DNA of 64,000 bases from an uncultured Arenicella sp. (lineage in GTDB: Bacteria > Pseudomonadota > Gammaproteobacteria > Arenicellales > Arenicellaceae), in contig CALAKU010000003.1 of assembly GCA_937922925.1 (NCBI GenBank), forward strand, positions 25,969 to 89,968, given 5' to 3'. Both the position numbers and the translations under genes were made by a program. Positions 11,142-20,649 of the stretch are shown in pieces. The notes under the pieces were generated by a model. The model ran no database searches. It was not told where the DNA came from and was given only the letters and a program-made list of their open reading frames with translations. Numbering within the stretch: the stretch's first letter is position 1; each line of letters begins with the position of its first letter.

Positions 11142-13067
11142 CTAAATCGCGACCTTTGGGATTCTGAGGCGCTGCCCTACGTAAATTTTTGAATTACGGC
11201 GCAATTGGTTAGCATCCAGTAATGCGCTGCACCGCACTCGATAACTCTCTGCAATTCCACAAGCGGTTTGCCCGCGGCGAACGGTATGCCAACTATTGGA
11301 GGCCGACACACGCACCGCCTGCCCAACTTGGATGACCGAGCCGCGCTTCAGGCCGTTGAGGGCCAAAAACTCACTGCAACGCATTCCAAATCGATTAGCA
11401 ATTAAGCACGATGAGTCTCCACGGCGTACTCGATAGTCTTGAAAGCTTCTGCTGTCTTGATTGCTGAGATTGCCACCTCGATTTTGACTCACCGCGGGTT
11501 GTGATGAGCTTTGCGAGCTAGCGGCGACGCTAATACCACCAGTTTTGCTGGGAACTTTGATGCGCTTTCCAGCATAAATAGTGGCCCGTTTATTCAAGTT
11601 ATTCAGCCGAATCAGCTCTCGGCAAGACGCTCGGTATCGCTCAGCGATATTACATGCGCTTTCACCGCGTTTAACACGATGCCATGTGAAACCAGGTTTC
11701 TCTATCTCGCGCGGCAAGGCATAAACGCCTCGCATGGCAGCCGACCAACCTTGGTCTTGGTAAGGCAAACTCACTTCAATACCTTTGGGAATCAAGGCCT
11801 TATGGTTCCAGATAACTCGTTTGAACGCCGGATTTCGTTTTTTTAGCTCTGATAAATCAATATTAAGTTCCTTAGCCAGTCTTTTGGCTGAGGTCGCACG
11901 CGAGAGCCTGATTGTTGAACTTGCAGACGCAGACAAAGGTCGAATCGTATCGATATCGTTAAAAAACTGAGACGCATTTTTTGCGACATGACGCGCAGCC
12001 AAAAAGCTCGCATAAAAGTTCTTAACCGCGGTCTGAAAATTAGGCGACTTATATTCTTTGAGTAAGCGCTCATAGTCCAAACCTACTTGCTTAACCGCTC
12101 GCTGCATTCCCCGAACCCCATAGTTGTATGACGTAATAACAAAGGGGTTCAAATTCTCTGCCGTAATGCTGTGCCCGTTTTCAAATGCAGTCTCACTTAA
12201 ATCGTCTACCGAATCGCGAAAATACTTTGCGGCTGCATACGTTGCCGAGCGCGGGTCGTATCGCTCATCAATTCGAGCATCAACGAGTAAGCCCAGGCGG
12301 CGGCCAGTACTCGGCATAATCTGCCACAAACCTGCAGCGCCAACGTGGGATAAGGCATTTGGATTAAACGCCGATTCAACGAAAGGCAAATATTGCAACT
12401 CCGGCGTTAGATTCTCTTTCTCTAAGGCATCCAATATAGTGGGGCGATACAATTGGAATTGCTCAAGTGCTTCTCGCATGCGATTTCGATTGCCGGATTG
12501 ACACCGAATACGCTCAGACGCATTTTGAACTTCGTTGGCTGAGGCACCGTCAAAACTCGCGTAAAGACGAACTTGATCACTATTTAACGCTTTTCCTGAG
12601 CGCAGTTTCGCAGCCAAATTGCTTAGGTTTTTCTTGAGGCGTTTGCGCTCTCTGTCTATCGCATCACCTTTTTTACTGCGCCGACAACCCTGCTCACGCT
12701 TGACAGTTGAATAAACTCTTTGCGGCGTATTTTTATCGTGAAAAATAGCGGTATTGGTATCCCAGCGGCTAAACACCTCTACCCAAAACCCAACCCTGGG
12801 CATTAATGACTCAGGACAAGCGAAGGTGCCCTGGCAATCGATTGGGTATATTTGAACTGGCTTCGATAATCGAATCGAGTTTTGTGCATGGGTAGTGGTC
12901 GAAATAAACACCAAACCCAGAACCATACCTGCAGCGCTGGTCGCGCCAAGGTTTAGACAATACCGTTTTGCCACAAACCTCAAAAGTTGTATGGGCAATA
13001 AAGGTCTAAAAACCAACTGCGTAAACCAGTTGTTAAGGGCCAATAGTAAACGTTTTTTTGCTTGCAC
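11142..13067 (-). CDS. membrane-bound lytic murein transglycosylase with three LysM domains (MltD-like)
   Basis: Cleaves the glycan strands of peptidoglycan to 1,6-anhydro products in the periplasm. The 641-residue frame starts at GTG; a hydrophobic export segment at about residues 40-60 ends in THAQ, so the true start may be further in. The SLT domain begins near residue 205, with catalytic Glu231 in LPFVESAFNPNALS and the GAAGLWQIMPSTGRRLG loop. Three LysM repeats follow (HRVKRGESACNIAERY, YRVRRGDSSCLIANRF, HTVRRGQTACGIAESY). Each carries a CX9C pair in the same place, suggesting a disulfide in each. No lipobox is seen, unlike classical MltD. Confidence 0.88.
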   Translation of the reverse strand: MQAKKRLLLALNNWFTQLVFRPLLPIQLLRFVAKRYCLNLGATSAAGMVLGLVFISTTTHAQNSIRLSKPVQIYPIDCQGTFACPESLMPRVGFWVEVFSRWDTNTAIFHDKNTPQRVYSTVKREQGCRRSKKGDAIDRERKRLKKNLSNLAAKLRSGKALNSDQVRLYASFDGASANEVQNASERIRCQSGNRNRMREALEQFQLYRPTILDALEKENLTPELQYLPFVESAFNPNALSHVGAAGLWQIMPSTGRRLGLLVDARIDERYDPRSATYAAAKYFRDSVDDLSETAFENGHSITAENLNPFVITSYNYGVRGMQRAVKQVGLDYERLLKEYKSPNFQTAVKNFYASFLAARHVAKNASQFFNDIDTIRPLSASASSTIRLSRATSAKRLAKELNIDLSELKKRNPAFKRVIWNHKALIPKGIEVSLPYQDQGWSAAMRGVYALPREIEKPGFTWHRVKRGESACNIAERYRASCRELIRLNNLNKRATIYAGKRIKVPSKTGGISVAASSQSSSQPAVSQNRGGNLSNQDSRSFQDYRVRRGDSSCLIANRFGMRCSEFLALNGLKRGSVIQVGQAVRVSASNSWHTVRRGQTACGIAESYRVRCSALLDANQLRRNSKIYVGQRLRIPKVAI

Positions 13068-13252
13068 TTGATTCAGGTTGCAACGAATAAATTCACAAGA
13101 GGTCTACGCTTGTAGTCACGCCCCTCATCTTGATAACCGATAATAAAATTGTCGAACACATAAAGATACTTTCATTGCCGATTTTTATGTTGTTGACTTC
13201 GCGCGCCACATGCGCCCTTTGAACAAAACTCGAATTGACAGAGAAAGCCCCA

Positions 13253-13804
13253 ATGACAGACACCACTAGTAAATCAAACTTGGTTATTAATGCCGTTCTT
13301 TTTCAGATCACGTGGTTTGCCTGTGTTCTTGGCAGCGCCAAGGGCTTAACTTGGCCAGCCATTGTCAGCTTTATGGCCTTGGCTTGTTACCAACTTCAAG
13401 CCAAGAATAGGCATGCTAACGACCTACATTTGCTGGTTTTGAGTATTGCTCTAGGCCTGATAGTCGACACCTTTTGGGTTCAGAGCGGGATGATGATTTT
13501 CACGGAAAATGGCCCCATCGATGGCTTAGCACCGTTGTGGATCATCTTCTTATGGATGGGTTTCGCGCTGACCATAAACCATTCTCTTTATTGGCTATCC
13601 AAGCATCCAGCTCTGCCTGCATTGATGGGTTTGTTTGGCGGCCCAATGTCATATTTTGCTGGCCTAAAATTTGGTGCCGTCGAGTATCAACAAAACTATG
13701 TTCTAGTGTCGTTAGCCCTAGGGATAGCATGGGCTCTGGCGCTGGTGGTCATGGTGCGCTTTAACCAAAAAACATGGGCGCGCCAACGGGTCATTAGCTC
13801 GTAG
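13253..13804 (+). CDS. DUF2878 family membrane protein
   Basis: 183 residues from the ATG at 13253, preceded by a gagaaag ribosome binding site; a TTG at 13235 is the outer alternative. Six or so hydrophobic helices cover nearly the whole protein, with conserved-looking GLIVDTFWVQSGMMIF and LWIIFLWMGFALTINHSLYWL segments and FGGPMSYFAGLKFGAV, which I recognise as DUF2878. It is an inner-membrane protein of unknown function and seems to be a single-gene unit. Confidence 0.8.
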   Translation: MTDTTSKSNLVINAVLFQITWFACVLGSAKGLTWPAIVSFMALACYQLQAKNRHANDLHLLVLSIALGLIVDTFWVQSGMMIFTENGPIDGLAPLWIIFLWMGFALTINHSLYWLSKHPALPALMGLFGGPMSYFAGLKFGAVEYQQNYVLVSLALGIAWALALVVMVRFNQKTWARQRVISS

Positions 13805-13919
13805 TTAGACAACTAATTTTTTGGGCCCTTAACACCGATAAATTCGATATGCCTAGGTGTTTATCTGTGGCTGCCTATGTTTAAATACGGGGCTGTCTTA
13901 CCAACCATCAACCAGCATT

Positions 13920-14993
13920 ATGAGTCTGGAAAACACCAATATAAACAGTCTTGAGAGACTGGTTACTCCGCAGGAATTCAAACAACAGTGGCCAACAGAC
14001 AGCGCAATTGAAGCGCATGTCAATACGAGCCGCCAAACTATCAGAGATATCCTCGATCGTAAGGATCACCGGCTCATTATCGTGGTTGGGCCCTGTTCTG
14101 TGCACGACACCAAAGCGGCGATTGAATACGCAAAGCGCTTGGCCGATTTGGCTGATCGGGTAAAAGACCAACTCTTTATTGTAATGCGCGTTTATTTCGA
14201 GAAACCACGCACCACGGTCGGTTGGAAAGGGCTAATTAACGACCCCTATCTTGACGGCAGTTTTCAGATGGAAAAAGGCATGGCCATGGGCCGCGAGTTG
14301 ATGCTGCAAATCAATGCCTTGGGGCTGCCGATCGCCAACGAGGCATTGGACCCAATTTCTCCACAATACATGCAAGACTTAATTACTTGGTCGGCGATTG
14401 GCGCGCGAACAACTGAGTCGCAAACACATAGAGAAATGGCCAGTGGCTTATCAGTACCCATCGGGTTTAAAAACGGAACCGATGGGGGCTTAGGCGTTGC
14501 TATTAACGCCTTACAATCAGTCAGTAACCCGCATAGTTTTTTAGGCATTGATGCGCAAGGCAAAGTATCTATCGTGCATTCGCGCGGTAACCCCTATTCG
14601 CATATTGTCTTGCGCGGCGGCGGTGGTAAACAAAACTACGATTCGGTAAACGTAAGGCTAACTGAGCGGGCTCTGCGTGAGAAAGATCTGCCTATCAATG
14701 TGATGATCGATTGCAGCCACGCGAATTCGAACAAAGACCCGCAATTGCAACCTTTGGTATTAGATAATGTTTGCCAGCAAATTCTTGAAGGCAATCAAAG
14801 CATTATTGGCGCCATGCTCGAGAGCCATTTAAAGGCCGGAAACCAAAAACTGACCGAAGATAAATCGTTGCTAGAATATGGAAAATCCATCACCGACGGT
14901 TGCATCGATTGGGAAACAACCGAAGCCGCACTAACAAAGCTTAGCGATAAGTTACGGGCGTTTAGAAGTTCACCAAGCCAAAGCTACGTATAA
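13920..14993 (+). CDS. 3-deoxy-7-phosphoheptulonate synthase, class I (second copy)
   Basis: Second enzyme for the first shikimate step. From the ATG at 13920 (MSLENTNINSLERL, 357 residues) it aligns along its whole length with the first copy: VVGPCSVHDT, the same EKPRTTVGWKGLINDP core, GARTTESQTHREMASG, IGFKNGTDGGLG, VLRGGGGKQNYD and MIDCSHANSNKDP. The frame is open upstream to 13857, but those residues are unlike the family. Two class I copies usually differ in which aromatic amino acid inhibits them. The 3' end overlaps the convergent transporter gene by 32 bases. Confidence 0.93.
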   Translation: MSLENTNINSLERLVTPQEFKQQWPTDSAIEAHVNTSRQTIRDILDRKDHRLIIVVGPCSVHDTKAAIEYAKRLADLADRVKDQLFIVMRVYFEKPRTTVGWKGLINDPYLDGSFQMEKGMAMGRELMLQINALGLPIANEALDPISPQYMQDLITWSAIGARTTESQTHREMASGLSVPIGFKNGTDGGLGVAINALQSVSNPHSFLGIDAQGKVSIVHSRGNPYSHIVLRGGGGKQNYDSVNVRLTERALREKDLPINVMIDCSHANSNKDPQLQPLVLDNVCQQILEGNQSIIGAMLESHLKAGNQKLTEDKSLLEYGKSITDGCIDWETTEAALTKLSDKLRAFRSSPSQSYV

Positions 14994-16311
14994 GCAAAAA
15001 CAACACAATTGCAGGGCAAACAAAGCGCACATAATTAGGCCAAATACGCCAAAAAAGGCTGCGCTCCAATTCTGGATTGCCCTGCTTTAGCTCATTGAGT
15101 ATGGCATTGCGCTGCCATATCCAGCCCACAAATAGACAGAACAAAATACCGACCATCGGTTCGCTAAACTGCGTGGCAAAGTTAACGACCATGTCGAACA
15201 AGGGATTCATGTTATAAATAATCACCACGCTTAGCGCGAAGATTAAGCCACCAACCATCCATGAGGCTTTCTTACGCGTTGCATTTAAGCTGTCGCTGGC
15301 GAATGCTACGGGTACTTCCAGCATTGAAATGGACGATGTTAACGCCGCAATACTCATCAGAAGGAAAAACACCAAAGACGTAATTATCCCGGCTGAGCCC
15401 ATAACCTCAAACAACGACGGCAAAACATTAAAGATAAGCCTGCCGCTTTCAATTAGCTTGCCGGACTCGTCATAGATAATCACTCCATTAAATTGAGCGA
15501 CGTACATTGCTGGAATAACCAACATGCCTGCTAGCACAGCGATGCCAATGTCCATCGCGGCCACGGTCGCTCCAAGCCTTGGTAGATTTTCAGATTTTGA
15601 TATATACGAGCCATAGACCATCATTGTGCCGACGCCCAAGGAGAGGCTAAAAAATGCCTGACTAAGGGCATCCAGTACTAAACCTGGCTCGGTTACTTTA
15701 GAAAAATCCGGTTGCAAATACACTTTCCAACCTTCGGCAGCCCCTTCAAGCGTGGTGATGTAAATGATTAAAGCCACGATCAGGAAAATCAGCATTGGCA
15801 TTAGTCGCGATGACCATTTTTCAATACCACTGGCAACGCCATTCGCGATAATTGAAATTGTCAGCACAAAGAACACAGCAGCAAACACCAAACTGCGAGT
15901 TGTCGAGTCGCTGGTAAGCCAAGCGCTTGATATACCAACAAGGTCTAAGGCCGAACCAGCGCCATGAGCGATCATCCAACCAGCGACAATCGCGTAGAAA
16001 CTTAGAATCAAACTGGCGGTTAACATGCCCCATCCGCCGGTGATCATAGCCAACCAACGGGTTTTAGGGCTACTGACCGCTAACATCGATCTAACCGTAT
16101 CAGCCTTGGCATAGCGCCCTATTACTAATTCCGCCATAAGAATCGGATAGGCGAGCAAAAAAGTCAGCACAATGTAGGTGAAAACGAATGCACCGCCCCC
16201 GTTTGACGCGACTTTAATTGGAAAGCCCCAAATATTTCCTAAGCCGATTGCCGAGCCTGAGGCCGCCAACACAAACGCCATTTTGGAACTGAATTCTCCA
16301 CGAGCTGCCAT
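14962..16311 (-). CDS. neurotransmitter:sodium symporter (NSS/SNF) family transporter
   Basis: Inner-membrane sodium-coupled amino acid importer of the LeuT fold. The 449-residue protein begins GEFSSKMAFVLAASGSAIGLGNIWGFPIKVASNGGGAF, the TM1 signature with the unwound glycine region that binds sodium and substrate. About 11 or 12 helices follow, including the TM6 region LSLGVGTMMVYGSYIS. Bacterial relatives carry tryptophan, tyrosine or leucine. Its position between a DAHP synthase and an aromatic aminotransferase suggests aromatic amino acids here, which is inference. Confidence 0.9.
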   Translation of the reverse strand: MAARGEFSSKMAFVLAASGSAIGLGNIWGFPIKVASNGGGAFVFTYIVLTFLLAYPILMAELVIGRYAKADTVRSMLAVSSPKTRWLAMITGGWGMLTASLILSFYAIVAGWMIAHGAGSALDLVGISSAWLTSDSTTRSLVFAAVFFVLTISIIANGVASGIEKWSSRLMPMLIFLIVALIIYITTLEGAAEGWKVYLQPDFSKVTEPGLVLDALSQAFFSLSLGVGTMMVYGSYISKSENLPRLGATVAAMDIGIAVLAGMLVIPAMYVAQFNGVIIYDESGKLIESGRLIFNVLPSLFEVMGSAGIITSLVFFLLMSIAALTSSISMLEVPVAFASDSLNATRKKASWMVGGLIFALSVVIIYNMNPLFDMVVNFATQFSEPMVGILFCLFVGWIWQRNAILNELKQGNPELERSLFWRIWPNYVRFVCPAIVLFLLIRSFGLVNF

Positions 16312-16413
16312 TTTAAGCCTCTTGGTTTGTTTTTTTGGTTAACGTGTACAACTTGATTTTGTTTCTCTGCAGTGTGTCGCTTTTAAGCGCTGGTATTAGT
16401 CATCAAGTAAGGT

Positions 16414-17610
16414 TTAGCGAGATATTACATCGCTGACACGCTCGATGATGACCGGTAGATTTTGCTCGGATAAGCCTGCCACATTAATCCGTGTTGACTC
16501 CAGCAAATAGATACCGAACTCTGAGCGCAAGGTTAGCACCTGCTCTTTTTCTATACCTAAGAAACAGAACATGCCTTTGCTTTGGGCCAAGAAGTCAAAA
16601 TTAACTGCCGACTGCGCTGTATTCAAACCCTCCGCTAAATTAACTCGCAGGCTGTTCATGCGCGAACGAACCTGATCTAGCTCGGATTTCCATTCACTGG
16701 TAAGCGCTTGATCGTTTAACAAATGCCCAACAATACCGCCACCGTGATACGGCGACATGCTGTAACTTCGCCGGGCTGCCGACAATATTTGGGATTTTGC
16801 TGCCGCAGTATCGCGTTCGTTCTCGCAAACCACAACGGCTGCGCCGGTTCGCTCTCGATACAAACCAAAGTTTTTAGAGCAAGAGTTCGCGACTACGACT
16901 TCTGGCATCATCGAAATGGCCTCTCTGATCGCAAATGCATCTTCATTTAAACCATCGCCAAACCCTTGATAAGCGATATCAAAAAACGGGAGTAACTCTC
17001 GTTGTTTTACGATATCAAGCACTTCTTGCCATTGCTGTGGGTTCAAATCTGCGCCAGTTGGATTGTGGCAGCAACCATGCAATAGAATAATGTCGCCTTG
17101 CGGTATTGCCATCAATGACGCTTTCATTGCATCAAAATCAACCGCGTGTAACTCAGGGCTATAATAAGCGTACTCTTTAAGAGTTAAACCCGCGCTTTGT
17201 AACAATGGGAAATGATTGGCCCATGTCGGTGTGCTAACCCAAAGCGTCGCCGTTGGGCGCACAGAAACCAGCAATTCCGCGATCATTCGCAAGGCTCCGC
17301 AGCCTCCAGGTGTCATCACGGTTGCCAGTCGATCACCGAGTTGCTCGACTAAGGTGTCGCCTAAAAGCAATCGCCCGATAGACTCATTAAACTGGGGGTC
17401 ACCAGCTTGCGGTGCGTAACTTTTGGTGTGCTGCGCTGCCAGTAACTCACTCTCAGCTTTTTTAACCGCTGTGAAAATCGGGGTTTGCCCTTGTGCATTT
17501 TGGTAAACACCAACAGAAAGATTTATCTTGTCTGGGTTGGGGTCTTTTTGAAATGTTTGATTGAGGCCAAGGATAGGATCGGGCGGCAATTGTTGTGCGT
17601 GTTCAAACAT
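16414..17610 (-). CDS. tyrB: aromatic amino acid / aspartate aminotransferase, class I
   Basis: PLP enzyme that transaminates phenylpyruvate or 4-hydroxyphenylpyruvate (last step of Phe and Tyr synthesis) and often oxaloacetate. The 398-residue length matches TyrB/AspC. Markers are INLSVGVYQNAQGQTP, TPGGCGALR, the HGCCHNPTG loop, DIAYQGFGDG, the PLP-binding Lys246 in NSCSKNFGLYRERTGA, and RINVAGL with the substrate-carboxylate Arg. TyrB and AspC are not cleanly separable by eye; the transporter and DAHP synthase next door favour an aromatic role. Confidence 0.88.
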   Translation of the reverse strand: MFEHAQQLPPDPILGLNQTFQKDPNPDKINLSVGVYQNAQGQTPIFTAVKKAESELLAAQHTKSYAPQAGDPQFNESIGRLLLGDTLVEQLGDRLATVMTPGGCGALRMIAELLVSVRPTATLWVSTPTWANHFPLLQSAGLTLKEYAYYSPELHAVDFDAMKASLMAIPQGDIILLHGCCHNPTGADLNPQQWQEVLDIVKQRELLPFFDIAYQGFGDGLNEDAFAIREAISMMPEVVVANSCSKNFGLYRERTGAAVVVCENERDTAAAKSQILSAARRSYSMSPYHGGGIVGHLLNDQALTSEWKSELDQVRSRMNSLRVNLAEGLNTAQSAVNFDFLAQSKGMFCFLGIEKEQVLTLRSEFGIYLLESTRINVAGLSEQNLPVIIERVSDVISR

Positions 17611-17644
17611 GAGGTGATTTTGCGTTTTAGCTGTTGTTAATTAA

Positions 17645-18199
17645 TTAAATATCTGGAGTATCTTCTGCTTCGGAGTCAGCCGAATCAAGCTGGGATTCGG
17701 CAACTGCCTCTGATTGCAACTGCGAGAGAAATTGAAAAATAAGTCTAGCCGATTTTGGTGGCTTATTACGTTTGGCTTCGTTGACTGCATTGCGCGCTAG
17801 CTGGCGCAGATGTTGGCGATCCATATTAGGGAATTGATCTACCAATTCATTAAACACCAAGTCGTCGCCCGAGATTAGCCTGTCGCGCCAAGCCTCCACT
17901 CTGTGTAAAAGGGCTGTCTGCTGTTTACTAGGTTGTTTTTGGCGCGTGAGCTCAAGCTGAATTGCCGCCACATCTTCGCGCTGCATGAGATTCGCAATAC
18001 GGCGTAGTTGACGTTGCAAAGCGCCTCGCTGAAAGCGTTTACCGTCGTGAATGGCGTCGCGCATCACATCAGAAAGAGGTACTTTTTTAAGACTTGATTC
18101 AGGGAGCGCGATCAATTCCTTGCCCAAATCATTCAACACACGTATTTCGCGTTTGAGTTGGGTTTTATTTGGCCGAATGGCGTATTTAGAATCGCTCAT
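17645..18199 (-). CDS. darP: ribosome-associated protein DarP (YjgA, DUF615)
   Basis: Late-stage 50S subunit assembly factor. The 184-residue protein is basic, helical and typical in length. It has the family features RPNKTQLKREIRVLNDLGKELIALPESSLKKVPL, RGALQRQLRRIANLMQRED and FPNMDRQHLRQLARNAVNE. The C-terminal 20 residues are acidic. It is on the same strand as tyrB, 34 bases upstream of it, and may be cotranscribed. Confidence 0.92.
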   Translation of the reverse strand: MSDSKYAIRPNKTQLKREIRVLNDLGKELIALPESSLKKVPLSDVMRDAIHDGKRFQRGALQRQLRRIANLMQREDVAAIQLELTRQKQPSKQQTALLHRVEAWRDRLISGDDLVFNELVDQFPNMDRQHLRQLARNAVNEAKRNKPPKSARLIFQFLSQLQSEAVAESQLDSADSEAEDTPDI

Positions 18200-18281
18200 A
18201 AGGTAGCCGACACTATCTGTCGTAAAGCTTAGCTTGTCTTACAAGCCTAGCGAAATCGCGTAAGCGCTGATTATGCGCCGC

Positions 18282-19655
18282 CTAGTGCTGCTTTTCCAGT
18301 GCTTTACGCTGCGCCTCATCAAAAAGAAGTTCGAAACGCGTGCCAACATCCACTTGGCTTTCGACGTCCACAATCCAGTTGAAACGATCGGACAGGCGCT
18401 TAACGATGGTTAGGCCTACGCCATAGCCTTTACGTGTGGTTTTCTCACCATGCTCAGCACGATAATAGGGTTGAAAAATTCGCTTGATTTGGTCTTCCGA
18501 CATGCCAATACCGGTATCCTGGATCACCACCGAAAACTGCTTGATGGTAATAACCACCGAGCCTTCATTGGTATACAAAATGGCATTGCGGATCAGATTC
18601 CCTAACACAATGGCAACCACTTTGCGGGCTGTCATTAACTCCAGCGGAAACTGTTGATCCACTTCGATTACCACTGGCTTGTCTTCCAAATAGATCGAGG
18701 CGCTTTCAACCTCTCGCTCTACCGTTTCAGCGATCACGCAGTATTCGTCTTCAAATTCTTTATCCGTTTCACGAGCGAGAATCAAAAACGCATCAATCAA
18801 CTCTTCCATGTCGCGCGCTGAACCTTTGATGCGTTGCGCAAATTTGCGAGGGTACTCGTCTAGCTCCTGCTCAGAAAGTAGTAAATCGGAGGCCATTTTG
18901 ATAACCGTTAAAGGCGTTCTAAACTCGTGGCTCGCATCACGCGTGAACGCCCTTTCGCGTTCGACAAAACGCTGAATTCGCCTGGAGTAAGATGCAAAAG
19001 AACTCACTAGCTTTTCGACTTCCCAATCCATGTCTCCGGGGATTTCATTGAGGTCGGCTATGTTCGAGTCGGGATGAGCGGGGTCAAAGTTATCAAATTT
19101 ATTGGCTAACCAAACAATGGGGCTGAGTAAAAAATTAGATTCTCGATAGACCCACCAAGCGGTCATGTAGATCAGCACCAATACGATACTCAGGGGGAAG
19201 ATGCCAAAAAACAAAGCAAGCCTCATCACTGAACGACCGTCGAACAACAGAGTAAGTCGTTGGCCATTGTTCTCTGAGGAATACATTAATGAATGGGCGG
19301 TTTGCCCATGCATTTTCTGGAAACCCAGCCCATAGCCACGCATCTCATCAGGCAAGCTTGAGTCATCACCAATCGGTGTTAAATAACCTTTGAGATTATC
19401 GGTATTCGGCGCAGCAACGGTGTGGTCTTGTTGATAGCGATTCCAAAAGTGCTCTGCTTCGCCGGTTAATGCTTCGCGCACCAAAAATTGCTCGATAACC
19501 ACGCTCGCGAAACCGATACTCAACACCGCCACCAAGCCTATCAAACAGGCCTGCAGCGTCATTTTGCGGCTGAGCTTACTCCGTATTGTCGACTGGCTTA
19601 AATCGTTGCTGGGCATGCGCCGCAGCATAGGGGCTTTGTTATTGTTTGTCTGCAC
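18282..19655 (-). CDS. sensor histidine kinase
   Basis: Inner-membrane sensor of a two-component pair with the response regulator just upstream (88-base spacer). The 457-residue protein has a TM helix at about 35-55, a periplasmic sensor of about 90 residues, a second TM helix at about 145-168, and a linker. The dimerisation domain has phospho-acceptor His243 in ASHEFRTPLTVIK. The ATPase domain has N box NLIRNAILYT, G1 DTGIGM and G2 GYGVGLTIVKR. The input ligand is unknown. Confidence 0.93.
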   Translation of the reverse strand: MQTNNNKAPMLRRMPSNDLSQSTIRSKLSRKMTLQACLIGLVAVLSIGFASVVIEQFLVREALTGEAEHFWNRYQQDHTVAAPNTDNLKGYLTPIGDDSSLPDEMRGYGLGFQKMHGQTAHSLMYSSENNGQRLTLLFDGRSVMRLALFFGIFPLSIVLVLIYMTAWWVYRESNFLLSPIVWLANKFDNFDPAHPDSNIADLNEIPGDMDWEVEKLVSSFASYSRRIQRFVERERAFTRDASHEFRTPLTVIKMASDLLLSEQELDEYPRKFAQRIKGSARDMEELIDAFLILARETDKEFEDEYCVIAETVEREVESASIYLEDKPVVIEVDQQFPLELMTARKVVAIVLGNLIRNAILYTNEGSVVITIKQFSVVIQDTGIGMSEDQIKRIFQPYYRAEHGEKTTRKGYGVGLTIVKRLSDRFNWIVDVESQVDVGTRFELLFDEAQRKALEKQH

Positions 19656-19743
19656 CTAAAATCACTCTAAAGCCATGCTGCACTCTAAATTAATAAATAC
19701 GAATGATAAACATGGCATTGAAGACCCAGCGAGTTTTGGTTTG

Positions 19744-20439
19744 CTATGGCGCATCACCGATTCGGTAACCGCGAGATTGAATGGTTTGCAATAACGGCAC
19801 TTCAAATGGCTTGTCGATTTGTTTGCGCAAGTTATACATATGGCTGCGCAAGGTATCGCTATCAGGCAAAATATCGCCCCAAATCTCGTGCTCCAATTGG
19901 CTACGGCTGACGACTTTTGGTGACTCTTTCATTAAGATCGTTAGTATCTTCAAACCAATCGGCGAGAGATAAATCGACGTTTCTCCACGCTTGACTTCCA
20001 ATGTGCCAGTATCAAGTTGAAGATCGCCTACTTCTAATATTTCTTGCTGCGCAATCTGCCCTTTGCGACGCATCAAGGCTTTGATTCGTGCTTCAAGTTC
20101 GAGAATCTCGAAAGGCTTTACCAAATAATCATCAGCGCCGATATCAAGGCCTTTTACTTTGTCTTCTAAGGTATCGCGCGCAGTGAGCATCAAAATGGGA
20201 GTATAAACTTTGGACTCTTCTCTAAGCTTTCGACAAACCTCTAAACCATCCATTTCAGGCAGCATCAGATCGAGCAAGATAATGTCGTATTCATTTTGGC
20301 TGGCTAAGTTAAAACCCATACGACCATCGCTGGCGTAGTCGAGTTCGTAATCGCGACGCTCAAAATAGTCGTACATCATCTCTGCTATATCGCGATGATC
20401 TTCAATTATCAGCACTCGAGTGCTATTACTCATAGCCAT
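19744..20439 (-). CDS. OmpR-family response regulator
   Basis: DNA-binding partner of the downstream kinase. The receiver domain spans residues 8-122 with acidic pocket IIEDH, phospho-acceptor Asp57 in DIILLDLMLPEMDG and Lys in DDYLVKPFEILEL. The C-terminal winged helix (residues 135-228) includes SRSQLEHEIWG and SDTLRSHMYNLRKQID. Length is 231 residues. An inverted repeat (ccttgtt / aacaagg, 20492-20519) lies upstream in the divergent promoter region and could be an operator. Confidence 0.94.
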   Translation of the reverse strand: MAMSNSTRVLIIEDHRDIAEMMYDYFERRDYELDYASDGRMGFNLASQNEYDIILLDLMLPEMDGLEVCRKLREESKVYTPILMLTARDTLEDKVKGLDIGADDYLVKPFEILELEARIKALMRRKGQIAQQEILEVGDLQLDTGTLEVKRGETSIYLSPIGLKILTILMKESPKVVSRSQLEHEIWGDILPDSDTLRSHMYNLRKQIDKPFEVPLLQTIQSRGYRIGDAP

Positions 20440-20491
20440 AGTGGGATCTTCTCTTCTTAATCATTTTTTGGCCGCCCCGCGCGACTTGAAG

Positions 20492-20519
20492 CCTTGTTGA
20501 GAACTTAGCGATAACAAGG
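20492..20519. promoter_or_regulatory. inverted repeat upstream of the response regulator
   Basis: Seven-base perfect arms (ccttgtt and aacaagg) separated by 14 bases, in the 210-base divergent region between the response regulator and the lipoprotein gene. A regulatory role is only a guess. Confidence 0.3.
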
Positions 20520-20649
20520 TATTTCAACATCCAACAGAGGCTTAGCTCTGCCTTTATGATTTTCGAGTCTAGGCAACTCAGAGTGATTTCAATGTGAACA
20601 AAACACTAGGTTGGTACACATCGGTGGCGGTTGCCGATAAGCTTGGAAA

